Assembly (NCBI GenBank): GCA_015179045.1
Contig: WHUZ01000041.1
Coordinates: 310,001 to 374,000 of the forward strand
Reading direction: 5' to 3'
Source of the DNA: Kalaharituber pfeilii
Lineage: Eukaryota > Ascomycota > Pezizomycetes > Pezizales > Pezizaceae
DNA length: 64,000 nucleotides
The translations under genes and the position numbers were made by a program. Within the stretch, counting starts at the first letter, position 1. Every line of letters begins with the position of its first letter. The notes beneath the pieces were generated by a model, which ran no database searches, was not told the origin of the DNA, and saw only the letters and a program-made list of their open reading frames with translations. Shown piece after piece: positions 23,864 through 36,966 of this stretch.

Positions 23864-24854
23864 CAGTGGTAATGCACCTGGATATTTTTGTATTGCCACT
23901 GCTGGAGACTTCGTAAGTTTGTGTCCGCCTTTCAAGTTAGTGGCTACTGCAGATATCTATGCCAGTATACTGCTGTAGATGTTCCTCCGCTTGCCTATAC
24001 GACCTTTCTCAATCTACTCGCTATTTCAGATGGCCTTACCTATTGCAGTCTCCTATCGAGCTGCTTACCAGGTAAGTTCCCAATCTACAGTATTTTCGCT
24101 TCTTTACAGTTACCTTTTCCCGCTCATCCAGCGGGAAGCTATATCGGAGGGAAAAGATTGGGCATATAGAGTTCACGCACGCAACAGCCTGGTTATGGTA
24201 ATATTATATGGCTAGATAAGGAGTAGCGTAGGCAATAACTACTCTGAGATATTGGACCTACCTAGTAGTCGCCAGCAATAATGTATTGTAGCACACGCAG
24301 ATACAAGCATTTATATATACTGGATAGCGACCTAGCACCACCATCTGCACTAGGTCTCACGTCGAGTAACTGCTGTTCTGGACATAAAAATAACCACGAA
24401 ACTAATAATTAGGAAACGAAGAACGAACATGAAAGTTACAATGGTACTCAAAGAACACAAAAAAATAATAGGACTAAGACTTGACTATGCACCAACGCAC
24501 CACTCAATCCAAAAGGAGAAAATTAACATAAGAGATGGAGGGTGCTCAGCAAGCTAAGGGATAAATAGATAGAAAAGATTCTTCAAAAAACAAATAGTGA
24601 ACGTAACTGAAGATAAGAAGACAGAAAGTCCCGCTACAATAGGTTGTAATATCTCGTGTTCCAATCTGCACATCAATCCAATTGAACCTGTATAACGTGT
24701 TGCATGAATTTTAATGTCAAGTTTCGAAGTTTCCTGGTGCGTGCATATTATCAAAACCCTGATAGCGTATCTGTTAACAGCAATTTCGCACAAACTTATC
24801 GTCACAAGCATTCAATGATTACTAGGGAGAGGTTGACGCCCACCTACCGAAACA

Positions 24855-27800
24855 TCAGTTTACCGCATTATGGTCCCGATCGTCTGCGGTCATTCCACCA
24901 GCTGCACGGAGCACCTGTGCAACGTCATCATGACCATTTTTTAGTGAAAGGTCAAGAGCAGTCAGGCTTGAGGACCCGGTGGCTGTATTAACTTCTGCCC
25001 CTGCTACAAGAAGCAGCTTAACAATCTCAAGATACCCGTAATTGGAAGCGAGATGAAGGGGTGTATATTTCTGCCAATTCTGTTTATTGACATCTGCCCC
25101 CGCAGCAAGAAGCAGCTTCACAATCTCAATGTGGCCGTTGCTGGAAGCACCCTGAAGGGCTGTACCGTCAAGTATTCCCATGACATTGACATCTGCCCCC
25201 GCAGCAAGAAGCAGCTTCACAATCTCAATGTGGCCGTTGCTGGAAGCACCCTGAAGGGCTGTATCACTCCCTCCATTGACATCTGCCCCCGCAGTAAGAA
25301 GCAGCTTCACAATCTCAATGTGGCCGTTGCTGGAAGCACCCTGAAGGGCTGTACCACCCCCTCCATTGACATCTGCCCCCGCAGCAAGAAGCAGCTTCAC
25401 AATCTCAATGTGGCCGTTGCTGGAAGCATCCTGAAGGGCTGTATCAGTATATCTAGAATAGCTTCCCTTGACATTGACATCTGCCCCCGCACCAAGAAGC
25501 AGCTTCACAATCTCAATGTGACCATTGCTGGAAGCCTCCTGAAGGGCTGTATAACTCCCTCCATTCACATCTGCCCCCGCAGTACGAAGCAGCTTCACAA
25601 TCTCAATGTGGCCGTTTCTGGAAGCACCCTGAAGGGCTGTATCAGTAAATCCTCCCTTGACATTGACATCTGCCCCCGCACCAAGAAGCAGCTTCACAAT
25701 CTCAATGTGGCCGTTGCTGGAAGCATCCTGAAGGGCTGTATAACTCCCTCCATTCACATCTGCCCCCGCAGCAAGAAGCAGCTTCACAATCTCAATATGG
25801 CCGTTGCTGGAAGCACCCTGAAGGGCTGTACCACTATATCTTTCCGTGATATTGACATCTGCCCCTGCAGCAAGAAGCAGCTTCACAATCTCAATGTGGC
25901 CGTTGCTGGAAGCACCCTGAAGGGCTGTACCACTCCCTCCATTGACATCTGCCCCCGCGGCAAGAAGCAGCTTCACAATCTCAACATGGCCGTTGCTGGA
26001 AGCACCCTGAAAGGCTGCATCGACATTGACATTTGCCCCCGAAGCAAGAAGCAGCTTCACAATCTCAATGTGGCCGTTGCTGGAAGCACCCTGAAGGGCT
26101 GTATGACCCAATCGTCCCTTGGCATTGACATCTGCCCCCGCAGCAAGAAGCAGCTTCACAATCTCAACGTGGCCATTGCTGGAAGCACCCTGAAGGGCTG
26201 CACCGCTACGTCCATTCACATCCGCCCCCGCAGCAAGAAGCAGCTTCACAATCTCAATGCGGCCGTTGCTGGAAGCACCCTGAAGGGCTGTATCACTCCC
26301 TCCATTGACATATGCCCCCGCAGCCAGAAGCAGCTTCACAATCTCAATGTGGCCGTTGCTGGAAGCACCCTGAAGGGCTGTACCACTATATCTTTCCGTG
26401 ATATTGACATCTGCCCCTGCAGCAAGAAGCAGCTTCACAATCTCAATGCGGCCGTTGCTGGAAGCACCCTGAAGGGCTGCACCGCTCCGTCCATTCACAT
26501 CCGCCCCCGCAGCAAGAAGGAGCTTCACAATCTCAATGCGGCCGTTGCTGGAAGCACCCTGAAGGGCTGTATCACTCCCTCCATTGACATATGCCCCCGC
26601 AGCCAGAAGCAGCTTCACAATCTCAATGTGGCCGTTGCTGGAAGCACCCTGAAGGGCTGTACCACTCCCTCCATTGACATCTGCCCCCGCGGCAAGAAGC
26701 AGCTTCACAATCTCAATGTGGCCGTTGCGGGAAGCACCCTGAAAGGCTGCATCGACATTGACATTTGCCCCCGAAGCAAGAAGCAGCTTCACAATCTCAT
26801 TGTGGCCGTTGCTGCAAGCACCGCAAAGGGCCACACCACTGCTTCCATTGACATCCGCCCCTCCAGCAAGAAGCAGCCTCACAATCTCAATGTGGCCGTT
26901 GCTGGAAGCGCCCCCAAGGGGACCATCTCCTCTATTAATATCTGCCCCTGCTGCAAGAAGTAACTTTACGATGTCAACGTAACCGCGTTGTGCAGCCAGG
27001 TGAACAACTGTTTTTCCGTTTTTAGTAACTTGGTTGACATCCGCGTTGGCCGTTACAAGTTGCTCTGCAATCTGGATATCAAGTCTTTCTAAGGCCTGGT
27101 AAAGCGCTGTCTCGCCGTGTTTGTTAACTCCTTTAGCTACCGCTCCGACGCTTAACAAATGCTCTGCAATCTCGATATGGTTTTGTTCAATAGCTACGTA
27201 AAGCGCCGTTTTTCCGTCTGTAGTGACTCTATTGACCCCCGCTCCCGCCACTATCAGCTCCTTTACAATCTCATCATGTCCATTCTGTGAAGCTAGGTAA
27301 AGGGCAGTCTCCTCTTCGTTATTCAGTGAGTTGATCTCTGCTCCTCCACCCCGAAGCAGCTTCACAACATCACGATGACCCCACTTTGCAGCATGTTGAA
27401 GAGGTAATCCCCCATCTGCTCCAGCTTTATTTACGCCGGCACCTGCTGCTAAAAGCTGCTTTGCAATTTCGCAGTGACCAGCTTTCGCAGCTGCACACAG
27501 CGGTTCATCTAAAAGTCCTTCTGGAACCTTTTTGACTATCGGTAGGTACGGGAAGTCGATTAGAGATGACAGGAGTAGCTTAACTATTTCTGCATGCCCA
27601 TTCTTTGATGCGCTTATAAGTGACGGGACATTGAAGCCCTCTTTTGGCTTAGCTCCTGCTGCTAGAAGTATTTCAACGACCCCCGTATGGCCATTTTCGG
27701 ATGCTTTTGTAAGTAAGGACTCTCCAAGCGCATTGTGGGTATTATTAACGTTGTCCGGTGTCAGGAACCGCCTCACAAACTGAACTCTTCCATGCTCCAC

Positions 27801-30800
27801 GGCTATGTGAAGTGCATTGCCAGTAAGGGTGTTCCTCATTTGTGGCCAGCTTGTAACGGATTGCTCGACATGATGATCCTGGTCATGGTTGATGGATGTC
27901 TCTAGGAGTCGCTCGAAAACCTCCACATGTCCATTCCGGGCCGCGCAATTCAATGCTTGAGCGATTATTCTAGTTAGACCATCTGCTTGGCTAACCAGTC
28001 CTTGATCCAATATATCGCTGACGAATTGCTTTTGGCCAGCTTCTGTAGCCGCTAAAAGTAAAGTGCTCCACTTCGTTGAAGCTCCTTCAAGGATAAGTCT
28101 CTGAACAACTGCGAGATGTCCAGCAGTACATGCCGAATGAACAGCCCGGTCTAGATAATCTGGACCGTACTCAAGACCAATCTGCTCACCAGCATGTAAA
28201 AGGTATTCGATAGTTGTTAGGTGTCCTCTTGATGCAGCAGCCATAAGAGCCGTTTGTGTTTCACCCGTTCCAGGCAATTGAAATTCGAAGTCCAATCGTG
28301 AACCCTTGCTGAGGTAAAAGTCAATGAGATAAGGGAGTCCAAGTGCAGCAGAGACCAGTAGAGGCATCTGAGACACTTCGCATTCGTATTTCTCGGCAAC
28401 GGCAGTCCTAGAAAGGAAATCTTCGACATACTGAAGTGAAGCAGTTTCCGAGCCCAATTCTTGAAATATGAGTTGAACTAGAGGATCATGTGAGTTGTGA
28501 ACTGCCCATTTGAAGCGCTCGTAATGTGGGTCTTCGGTTGATGTTGAATTGGGTGGCCACGGAAGATTGACTACGTCAAGACCATTGAGGACTAGATTGC
28601 GAAACCAAGTCCAATATGACTTCTGGACAATGGGGCCGGACTGAAGTATGACTGGTAATTCTTTGCAATGATTCAGCCAGTTCTGCATAATATAATCGAA
28701 TAAAGTTGGTATAGTTTCTGCCCCTTGTACAGCAGAAGACAATTTTATGTTGACCTGACCGGGACCACAGTTTCTCAAGGATCTTCCAGGAACATGACGA
28801 GAGGCAGTAGCGACAAAACCTTTCCTTAATTCCGGTGGCATCAAATGAGGTGCTGGCACTGGAATTGTAAATTGCTTTGGTTTTGACGATGGTATAAGTT
28901 GAGTCTGGAGGTCTTGAAAATGTAAGTATTGTAGGCATCTTGTAGCTACATGTAGTTGTGCAGTATCTACATCAATATGGAACTCTTCGAGGTTTGTTGG
29001 GAGTTTGTATGTGTGCAGAAAGGTTACCACAGTTGAGTGTATGAAGCTGACCGTTGACGAATTACAAGCTGGCTCTTGCACTACTAAAAAATTCCCACAA
29101 GCCTCAATCACTTTGTCTAGGCCTGGAGGAATACGGTTTAGTATTTGTATTCGTGTGATATCACCGTCTCTGATAAACACTGCCTCTGCAAGTTCACGTA
29201 GTGACAAGCGTCTCTTCGATGTGGCGAGCCACCGAAAAGCTTCAATTGCAATGTCCTTATTGCATCGTTGAACAATACGTTCTAGCATCCTTTTGTAGGT
29301 TTCATCCAAGCTATGAGGCAACGATTGCAACGCCTCTCGTATTGCTTCATCATTGGGCTGCTTACAAATATCGAGTATTTGTAATTTAACCCACAAGAAC
29401 CTGAGTTAGGATTCAGTACTTAGTACTTCAGTGTTAAATATAGAAACCGAAGGGCATTCAAATTTTAAACTCACATTCCTTCAACGCCGATCATTAACCC
29501 CTTCTTAATTTCTTCGATCATTGTAGGGCTCTGTAGTTGTAATCTCCCATCATCCAAATGCTTCTTCAGCGTTTCATCAATATACGCCACAATCTCAGGG
29601 CGTGACTGAACATTGTCGAGAGATATTGAGATAGCAGTGGCAAGCTTCCTGGCTAAATATACCTCTTTGCGGCTTGAAAGATAGATTTTAATGCATCGTT
29701 GCAGACTCAATAAGTTCTCTAACACCTCAACTATCTTTGTTTGAACATCGTCCGGACACTCGTCAATGCCATCAAGTATCAGATATGAGCAATTTGGTAT
29801 CCTCAGAGTGCGAATGAGAAGATCTTGCCATGAAGTAAGAAGTGGAATACCGTTGTATCGCTGGAAGAAATCTGCTAACTGCCGTTCGAATTCACTGGTG
29901 CCATGGAAAACTGAGAGCGCCTGCTTAATCAAGCTTCTTATAATTACTTCGAACTTGAGTGATTTGTCATCACAGAATGAACAGAAAAAGTAGCCAATGA
30001 ACGTTTTTCTTGATCTACTGGTGCCACCGGTTTGGGTATCGAAGAGATTATTCACAACTGAGGTCGCCAAAACTGATTTTCCTGATCCCGCTATTGTAAC
30101 GAATGAGTTGTATTGCCATTAGCCATTTGACCTGCACCAAAGAGAAGCCCAGTAATATTCAGATAGGGCGGCATATAACGAATATTAGAGAAGTGGGGAA
30201 GAAACATAAAATATAGGAAAGAAGAAAATAGGCAACAAATATTATACATACGTATTCCGTAGCACCATAGAAGTGAAGGTTCTGGGGATTGAATCCATTT
30301 CTTATACTCATGCATTTCATACAGCCATTCCCCAGTACGTGGATGACTGATATTCGCACAATCTAGGAATATTTCTGTATGATCGTAATTGGAGATCCGT
30401 TTCAGTAGCTTTTGGCGGTCCTCATCTGCTCATACATATTCCATCAATTCAGCATTTTGTTGGTTTGGCTAAGGTAGAATGTAGTGATAGAGAAATTAGC
30501 ACTAATTGCGATAAATGCCTAACTTACACTTTTTCTGAGCGTCTCTCCTTCGTTCCAGTTGTAGCACGTTGTCACCTATTTTCTTCAATTGCAGCTGACG
30601 TTCATTTCCTGAAGTTCACAAATAAGCACTTTGTAACATCTTCTAGCCATACCATGTGGAATTACCGTTTTCCGCTGCCTCCAGTCTTCTCAGGAAAGAC
30701 ACTCCTTCATCGAACTTCTGCTCTAACCTGGTGTTAAAAAGCACCTGTTGCTGCCTCGCCTTCCTTTCTTCATCCTCCTTCGCAAGAATAATTTGGTACT

Positions 30801-31906
30801 CCACAATTTTCTGCTGGAAGAGGAGCTTTTTTTCCACATCTTGGAACTCATTCTGCACTGGATGCAGCATCGCTTTGAGTACCATCCTGGCACCTAGATA
30901 AATTGTCAAACTGTTAGCGCAATCGTTTGTCGTATTGTACAATTGGGTGCTTGTGGGATCTTACCTGAGCTACGCAGAAATTCAATCGCATTTGCACAGA
31001 AATCCACTATCTGGGCATAGTACTCAAGGACTGCGTCTTGAAGACCCTGAGATTGCGGCCATAGCTCTTGAAATTCTTTGAAAATGGGCCATAGCTGCCC
31101 CACCCTCTCCAATAACTTTGTGAGCTCACTGAAGTATTGAACGAAGTTCTGTGCTGTCTATTCCGAAATCTCAGTACTTGTGAAAGTTCTTCTGGCACAC
31201 ACAAAGCCGCAATGTGAATTCATGAGAAGGACAAGGTGTTTAATACACAAGGAAGAGAAGGAGACAGGCAAGGTTCGGTGATAGTGAAGCCAGAGGCGAG
31301 GAGAGAATTTTTTTTTTTTTTGGTCACGTAACTCCGCATACAGGCTACCGGCTTATGGCAGGGAAAGGAGAGAAGAGAAGAATAGACGGTAGAGGCGCTA
31401 GTAGGGAATAAGGGGTAGGTGCATTGAGCATTTTCCCGGTACCTCCTTTATTCCTTGCCATTTCCAATCGCAATTGATGCGAGTAACATTTTATGAGAAA
31501 AATTAGACAATGCAAAGCATACATACCAAGAACAAAATCTTGATGCTTCCCCATAACAAAGCAGAAATGACCGGTTCGTGCTGAATCATCGTATCCACTA
31601 TACCGGAAAATTGTTGGACTGATTGCAGGAACGCTTCACAACGATTGATTCTCTTCTCCGAAACTCTTTTGTCTTGCAAGGCTTTAGTCAGCCCCACAAA
31701 GTCGCCTCCGGTCTGTGTGAGAGTAGCCCTCTGCTGCGGTGACAGCAAGTTGATGAAATTATTAACAGCAGCGAGGAGATGCTGTCGCCCGGTAATAGTC
31801 CCCCTAAGCAAAAAGCTCTTATGAGTATTTTGTCCAAATATGGCTCAGGAGGTCTAACGACATGATCATACATGGCTTGGGGTCCCGCCGATGGTGGCTG
31901 GGCCAT
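24855..31906 (-). CDS. NLR-like DUF7708-NACHT-ankyrin protein (copy B)
   Basis: Paralogue of the gene at 6677-13618 with the same eight exons (31906-31872, 31803-31527, 31157-30965, 30893-30666, 30608-30528, 30425-30252, 30090-29475, 29400-24855). They sum to 2,050 codons, giving about 2,049 residues. Exons 1-6 have the same lengths as in copy A; exon 7 is 9 bp shorter just after the P-loop. Walker A (GIPGSGKSV) and the Walker B acidic pair (LILDGIDEC) are intact. A TGA near 30429 would be a stop if exon 6 began earlier; with the acceptor at GAGCAG it lies in the intron, which fixes this boundary in both copies. About 20 homogenised ankyrin repeats fill residues ~1352-1972, and the protein ends DRDHNAVN. 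It is expected to act as a cytosolic recognition switch with a ligand range different from copy A because the repeat loops differ (inference). Confidence 0.85.
25090..26950 (-). repeat. Homogenised ankyrin-repeat tract, copy B
   Basis: About 20 units of 28, 30, 33 and one of 36 residues. Two- and three-unit blocks recur, for example the pair with loops GGSDTA then GRSGAA occurs twice. Unit order and number differ from copy A, while the sequence on either side is colinear. Confidence 0.9.
31308..31364 (-). mobile_element. Family-2 retroposon inside NLR intron 2 (copy B)
   Basis: Same insertion as 12982-13044. The intron is 42 bp shorter than in copy A, partly through a shorter tail. Confidence 0.8.
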
Positions 31907-32189
31907 TACCCCTAACTGGTAAAGTATGCTCGCGCTGTCCCTGTGTCTTTGATTTCCCGTATAGTTCGGAAGGATTATGAGTACGTGAAATTGAAGTTCG
32001 ATATATCGCAGTATCGCAGAATATGCAGAAGTTTGGAGATGGGTTGATGGTCTGGTTAGAATGTCGCTTTGCGGCTCATCACTCAGCTTCTCGTGCTGAG
32101 TTGTATGGGTGCGGGGAGCAACGAGGCAGTGCCTTGGCACCTTCACATCACCGATCACCGAGGTTCCTAATTTAGTAGTCAAGAACTCA

Positions 32190-32480
32190 CAGAATATATA
32201 TATCTCTGATATGTGCGAGAAATTATCTATGGGCTAAACTCATTGAATTGAATCCAAATATGAAGAGAAAAAGCGAAATGCTACATCTACAGCATCTACA
32301 ATTGTACCATCTCTCTATCCTGTGAAATAACCCCCTCTGGTGCTCACAAGCAGCCACCCACTCGCTGCGATCGTGCACCAGCTCATACAACAGTGACAAT
32401 GGTACTTCCTGTGCTATATTGCAATAAAAATATAGTAAAAGTTGGAGATTTTCAACATAGCACTGTACGTGCATTTTTTT
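32190..32480. repeat. Transposon-arm homologue upstream of the NLR gene (B)
   Basis: Counterpart of 13890-14180, again matching the arm of the long-TIR element. Being in both duplicates, it was there before the duplication. Confidence 0.7.
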
Positions 32481-33676
32481 ATATAGTCTAAATTCTACAT
32501 TTTTACCAGGTTTGCTCTCTCAATCACATCTACCTTCCACTCCAACACTGGTAACCGCAATTCCAACCAAATTAGCTCTGAATTGAATTCCATAGTTGCC
32601 ACAGCTGGTGTGGAGTCTGCTTCTCCTCTCCTAGCTGCCTCCGGTAACTCTAGTTCTTACAAAAGTCAACTCCGCAGGCTCTGCAATATCCACCCTTGAA
32701 CTTCAACCCTCCCCACCATGCAGCCCTGTTCACGCCACTGACGCCACTAGCACCATGCCTATACATTATAACACAATTCATAATTCCGCTACGGTAAGAT
32801 TCCTTTACCTTTGGTCTGGAACCCTTTGTCAATGTATCTTATATCCCAAGGGGAGCAATGGGGCCTAGGTGATTGGATGTAGCTTTTGTTTCGGTAAGGC
32901 ATATGAGCATGTATTGACCTCCACTACTGAAGGCATTTATTTCACCAGTGCTACTCTCCAAATATTTTGTGTTGGGTTCATTGTCATCCAGGTTCACTCT
33001 GCACTTTCACATACAGTACTGCGAAATTCCCCCGATTGAAGTCTACGTATTTGGATCAAATCTACTCGGATCGCAATCCCTTAATCACTTAGTCTAGCAA
33101 AAATGTATGCCAAGAAGCCAGATCTGGTGTGTGGATGATAGCTCCTCCACTCAGAGGACCATGTTATCGAGAATACGCTTGGTTTAACCCCGATTTGAAG
33201 AACACAAAACCCTGTTGCGGTGGTGCACATAGTGTATGTGTGGTCGCATGGTCACTTTTTGGTGCGCAAAGGGCTGGTTTAATAGTATGCATATAGCTTA
33301 CTCGGCGGTATTCAAAGTACATGTACTTTCCTTTTGTGGATAGGTATTCAGCGTTCGCTAAAATTCTGCCGACTTCCTAATGGAGAAAGATCCCGAGGAA
33401 GAGAGCGAGCAACAAGTTCTTATCACCGGGATGACTGCACACATACTGTAAGATACTGGTATATACGTTCCAGGCCGTTTGCAATGCGAGCCATTCGGAG
33501 CAGGATTATGCAATGAAATAAGGGCTTTTGCCATAACCAATTAGTTCAGTACTTGGTTGCAAATCAAGGCAGTGAAAGAGAATGGTAATAATATTTCATG
33601 CTTAGGCAGGACTACTGTGCGACTTGTTTCGCAACAGTTTTGCGGAAAGTTAGGTGAGGGAGACACTTGTGCCTTT

Positions 33677-33733
33677 CTTTTTTTTCACATAACCCCGCAT
33701 ACAAGCTACAGTACAAGCCTACTCTATGGCAGG
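33677..33733 (-). mobile_element. Family-2 hairpin retroposon copy
   Basis: Counterpart of 15387-15446 with the same core and T run. Confidence 0.55.
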
Positions 33734-33847
33734 GATCTTGAGCTGTTTGGCGAATGGCCGCAATTGACCAATGGCCCCAGGCAGTTGGCGAACGGCCTTG
33801 ATAGTATCGATGAACATATACTACACCTCAATTTCAGCGAACGAGGT

Positions 33848-33890
33848 TGCCATGCCATGGCGAACAGCTGCAAGCGGAGTTATGTGATAT
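33848..33890 (+). mobile_element. Family-2 hairpin retroposon copy, odd tail
   Basis: Counterpart of 15562-15603: GCCATGCCATGGCGAACAGC, then GCGGAGTTATGTGAT, then TTTTA repeats. Confidence 0.45.
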
Positions 33891-34951
33891 TTACTTTATT
33901 TTATTTTATTTTTTTTTTTTTCCAAAAAAATAAGGCCAACGAGGTTTCCGTTGTACCTAATTGCCGATGTATACAAACACAAGAAAAATTTCACTGATAG
34001 AATTATGTAACATGTCATTTGCCATGTACGTAGGACAATAATGATTCTGATGCAAAGTTCGAATTGAAATTACCACAGCCGTGCGCACAGGGAACCACAT
34101 TGAACTGGAGCAATAGGTGCAGTAGCTTACTCGAATTAATGGACGCGGCTCTTCTGGTTGCCTTAGAGAAGTGTACTGGAATTGGCTGCCACTACAGCCT
34201 ATCTAGCAGCTGCCTGCAAGAGAATGTGGATGCTAAGCCGCACGATAACACATGATCATAACATGTAGTCTGACATTATCAGCAGGGGACAGTACAGCTG
34301 AAGCACATGTGAGCTATGCATTGCTGCAGTTGTCCAGTTGTGCAAGAGTTCGAAGACTATCGCGACGACGGGTGATTGATGTAACCGTTCCTACTTTCCT
34401 CTCTCAGCCTCAGAGCGTCACATGCTGTAAGCGATATCATGTCGTTGAAAAACAAATACCGCACTACTTGCCATCATCGAGGATTATGCGTAGCACCAAT
34501 CACCCTATCGTCAACCACAACATCATGATTACCAGTTGCATGGAGTTTGCATGGCACTAATGCGAACTCAAACTCAACATATGAAGTTGTGTATGGATAG
34601 TAGGATTGGGTAAGGATTTGCCGTGCCAAGGTACTGCTGCATTCGTACGTGGCTCTTAAATGCACATACTTTTACGACATACAAGTCAGTTCCGCACTGC
34701 AGAATCTGGCGTACGCCTACGTGAAACTTGACAAAGCCTACCAATTAACTAACAAGCAAAAGCATATACAAAATAATGAGAACTCATACCAGCATCGCTT
34801 GAAGTATGATAGACTTGTAATTTCTAGACTTTCTGAAGTCAAGCACTAGTCTCGGTTCGAAAGCAGCAAATTTTATGTCCTGAATCTATTAGGTGAGCAT
34901 ATAATCCTCGAAATGGTATGATTGAGCCTGGATGGAATACTGTAGAGCATT

Positions 34952-35004
34952 TTTTATTTTTTTTTATATCAATGCTCGCATGCCGCCCTAAGGGCCATGG
35001 CGAG
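34952..35004 (-). mobile_element. Family-1 retroposon only in copy B, 53 bp
   Basis: Flanked by a perfect 13-bp duplication ACTGTAGAGCATT (34939-34951 and 35005-35017). Copy A keeps the single uninterrupted target at 16632-16644. On the minus strand it is only CTCGCCATGGCCC, GGGCGGCATGCGAG, a short linker and an A-rich tail. Confidence 0.92.
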
Positions 35005-36192
35005 ACTGTAGAGCATTACCAGAACCTCTGCGGGCGTGCAGATTCCGCCTGCCGGTGCCGAACCGCATTAGAGTGATAAACTTATACGCAATGACATTGT
35101 GACAAAGTAACAACATCGCGGGGACAGGAAGATCGATTCTTGATACAGGCATACTGGAAAATGTCTACTCGTTACTGGCATTGAGTGATGCAGGTGGGGG
35201 GGGCAAGTTATAGGTCGTGCGAGAGGTCAATATGAGGCTAGAGTCTGTACCTGATTTTCAGTGCAAAATTGTATGGGAATACAAATGCGATCTCAACAGC
35301 GGGCCTGTCAGTAACAACGTCCAGCTCCATCTCGTCATAGTGCACAGGGCGACATAAGACTGATAAGAGTAATGGTATTAAAAATACAAAAACGCCCGGC
35401 TCCGATCTGGTGGACTTTTCTCCTACGGCCATAACAGCCCTACTCAATGCACCACTAAATGCCTGCAATGAGTATTATCTACCAATACGAGCTTCCATGT
35501 CACTACACGTTTAGACATTTGTTTGAATTGCAGCCACAAATTCCAATGAGTTAATTCATTCTAGTTGGCTATTAACTGCATCAACCAAGCCTACAGTGTC
35601 AACGTTCCGAACTGCAAGTAGCTGGATTGTCCCATGGCCAATTAGCGATGGCTGGATCATCAACTTGGCAGATTCTGGTGAATTCATCCATTGAACTAGA
35701 GCAATCTATCTAGTAAGGAAGCAGAGCATGCCGTTTACCTTCAAGCCTATCAAACTGTAATAAACTGCTCAGCCCTTCTGGCAGTTCGAAATCGTCAGGT
35801 TATTGCAGGATAGTGGGATGTTTACAATCTACACCTGCACCTCGATTGCACACCCTCAAGAGGCTCGGCGCAGCAAAAATGAACATGCTCTTGTGGATCC
35901 GGAGCAGCGTACTACAAATATAATGGAGAATAGCGCCTCACATCCTAAGAACAAGCGAACACATCATAAAAGCAAAAGACAGTGAAAAACAGAGGCTACC
36001 AGCAGTGAGACTAGAATCTGATAAGCGAGTGAGAGAGGTAGTTCAGGAGGCCCAAAGTTTCATTTTTGTTTCCTCATGTGCTCGCTAGTTCGGATCGATT
36101 TTTCTTTTTTCTTCTCTTTGTCTTTTTTTATTCAATTGAGCAATCCCGCATTCAAACTAGTATGTCACAGTTTGGGTCGATATTTGGTAGCG

Positions 36193-36258
36193 GTCCCTGT
36201 CATAGGCTGGTGGGCTGTGTGCGGGGTTACGTGACAACAAAGAAAAAAAGAAAAAAAA
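36193..36258 (+). mobile_element. Family-2 retroposon, 66 bp
   Basis: Perfect 14-bp flanking duplication GATATTTGGTAGCG (36179-36192 and 36259-36272). The core is GTCCCTGTCATAGGC, then GCGGGGTTACGTGAC, then an A-rich tail with scattered G. Confidence 0.9.
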
Positions 36259-36803
36259 GATATTTGGTAGCGAGCGGGCCTGTATGTACATTCTTGAGTC
36301 ACTGTCCACTTTAATACCTGTCGTTCCATGTGCCTCTACCGACAATCGACATACGTCCCGCAATGATGTTGCCTGTCTCGCAATGTCATGGCATAACAAG
36401 TCGTCTGATGCAGCCCTGAGAACTTCAGGAGCAGTGCCACACACAGCGGACAGCGGGCTTGATTACACAACATTGCCCTGAAACTTTACACACGCGTGTA
36501 AACCGCATTTATGGAAGCTGAGTCCAATGCTTGGGTTAGGCAGAACGAACTCAATGCGTTTACAATGGAATTTCTCATTCGGTCCTGATGCATCCATGGT
36601 ACTTGGCAACCATCTCTTATGCTGGGCAGCTGGGTTGAAACACGAACAGAATTGTCAGCTCATAATGCCACTTCAATGCAATGCCAGCTTCCCTATACCT
36701 GCATTTCATGCTAGAGGACTCATCTGGTTGACACGTGTACGTGTAATACCGCATTTATGGAAATCTCTCGCAAGAGGGTGGCAAATACCTCAGCTCGTGG
36801 CAT

Positions 36804-36843
36804 TTTTTTTTTTTTTTTTTTTTTTTTTTTCATTAGTCGCGTG
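36804..36843 (-). mobile_element. Retroposon truncated inside the hairpin
   Basis: Flanked by AGCTCGTGGCAT (36792-36803 and 36844-36855). The insert is 27 T plus CATTAGTCGCGTG; on the minus strand this is CGCGACTAATG and an A tail. It is the very 3' end of family 1, cut inside the second hairpin arm. Confidence 0.8.
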
Positions 36844-36966
36844 AGCTCGTGGCATCATACTCCGCAACGTGCAGATCTCTCGACAGTGTATTCACAGCCG
36901 TGCCCATAGCAATTGGCCGGTACTATTGAACATGACTGTATGCTCAGATTCCGGATTGATTTCAGG

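Larger units (their letters stand above)
22661..24854. other. 3' flank of the copy-B NLR gene
   Basis: No gene supported. It parallels 4624-6676 and carries the same two family-2 retroposons at 23042-23100 and 23525-23863. Confidence 0.5.
22188..36159. repeat. Segmental duplication, copy B
   Basis: Direct copy of 4025-17676, about 320 bp longer. The extra length comes from ankyrin repeats and two retroposons of its own (22594-22650, 34952-35004), and it lacks the 4182-4361 insertion. Confidence 0.9.
32481..36159. other. Gene-free right part of copy B
   Basis: Parallels 14181-17676. Only short frames shared through duplication; three retroposons are listed separately. Confidence 0.5.

Noticed and set aside
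25053..26963. Long plus-strand open frame (636 codons) opposite the copy-B ankyrin tract
   Set aside because: Same reason: a shadow of the repeat on the coding strand.
30420..30440. Premature stop (TGA) in the copy-B NLR gene
   Set aside because: With the acceptor at GAGCAG (exon 6 from 30425) the TGA is intronic; the same boundary works in copy A and keeps exon lengths equal.
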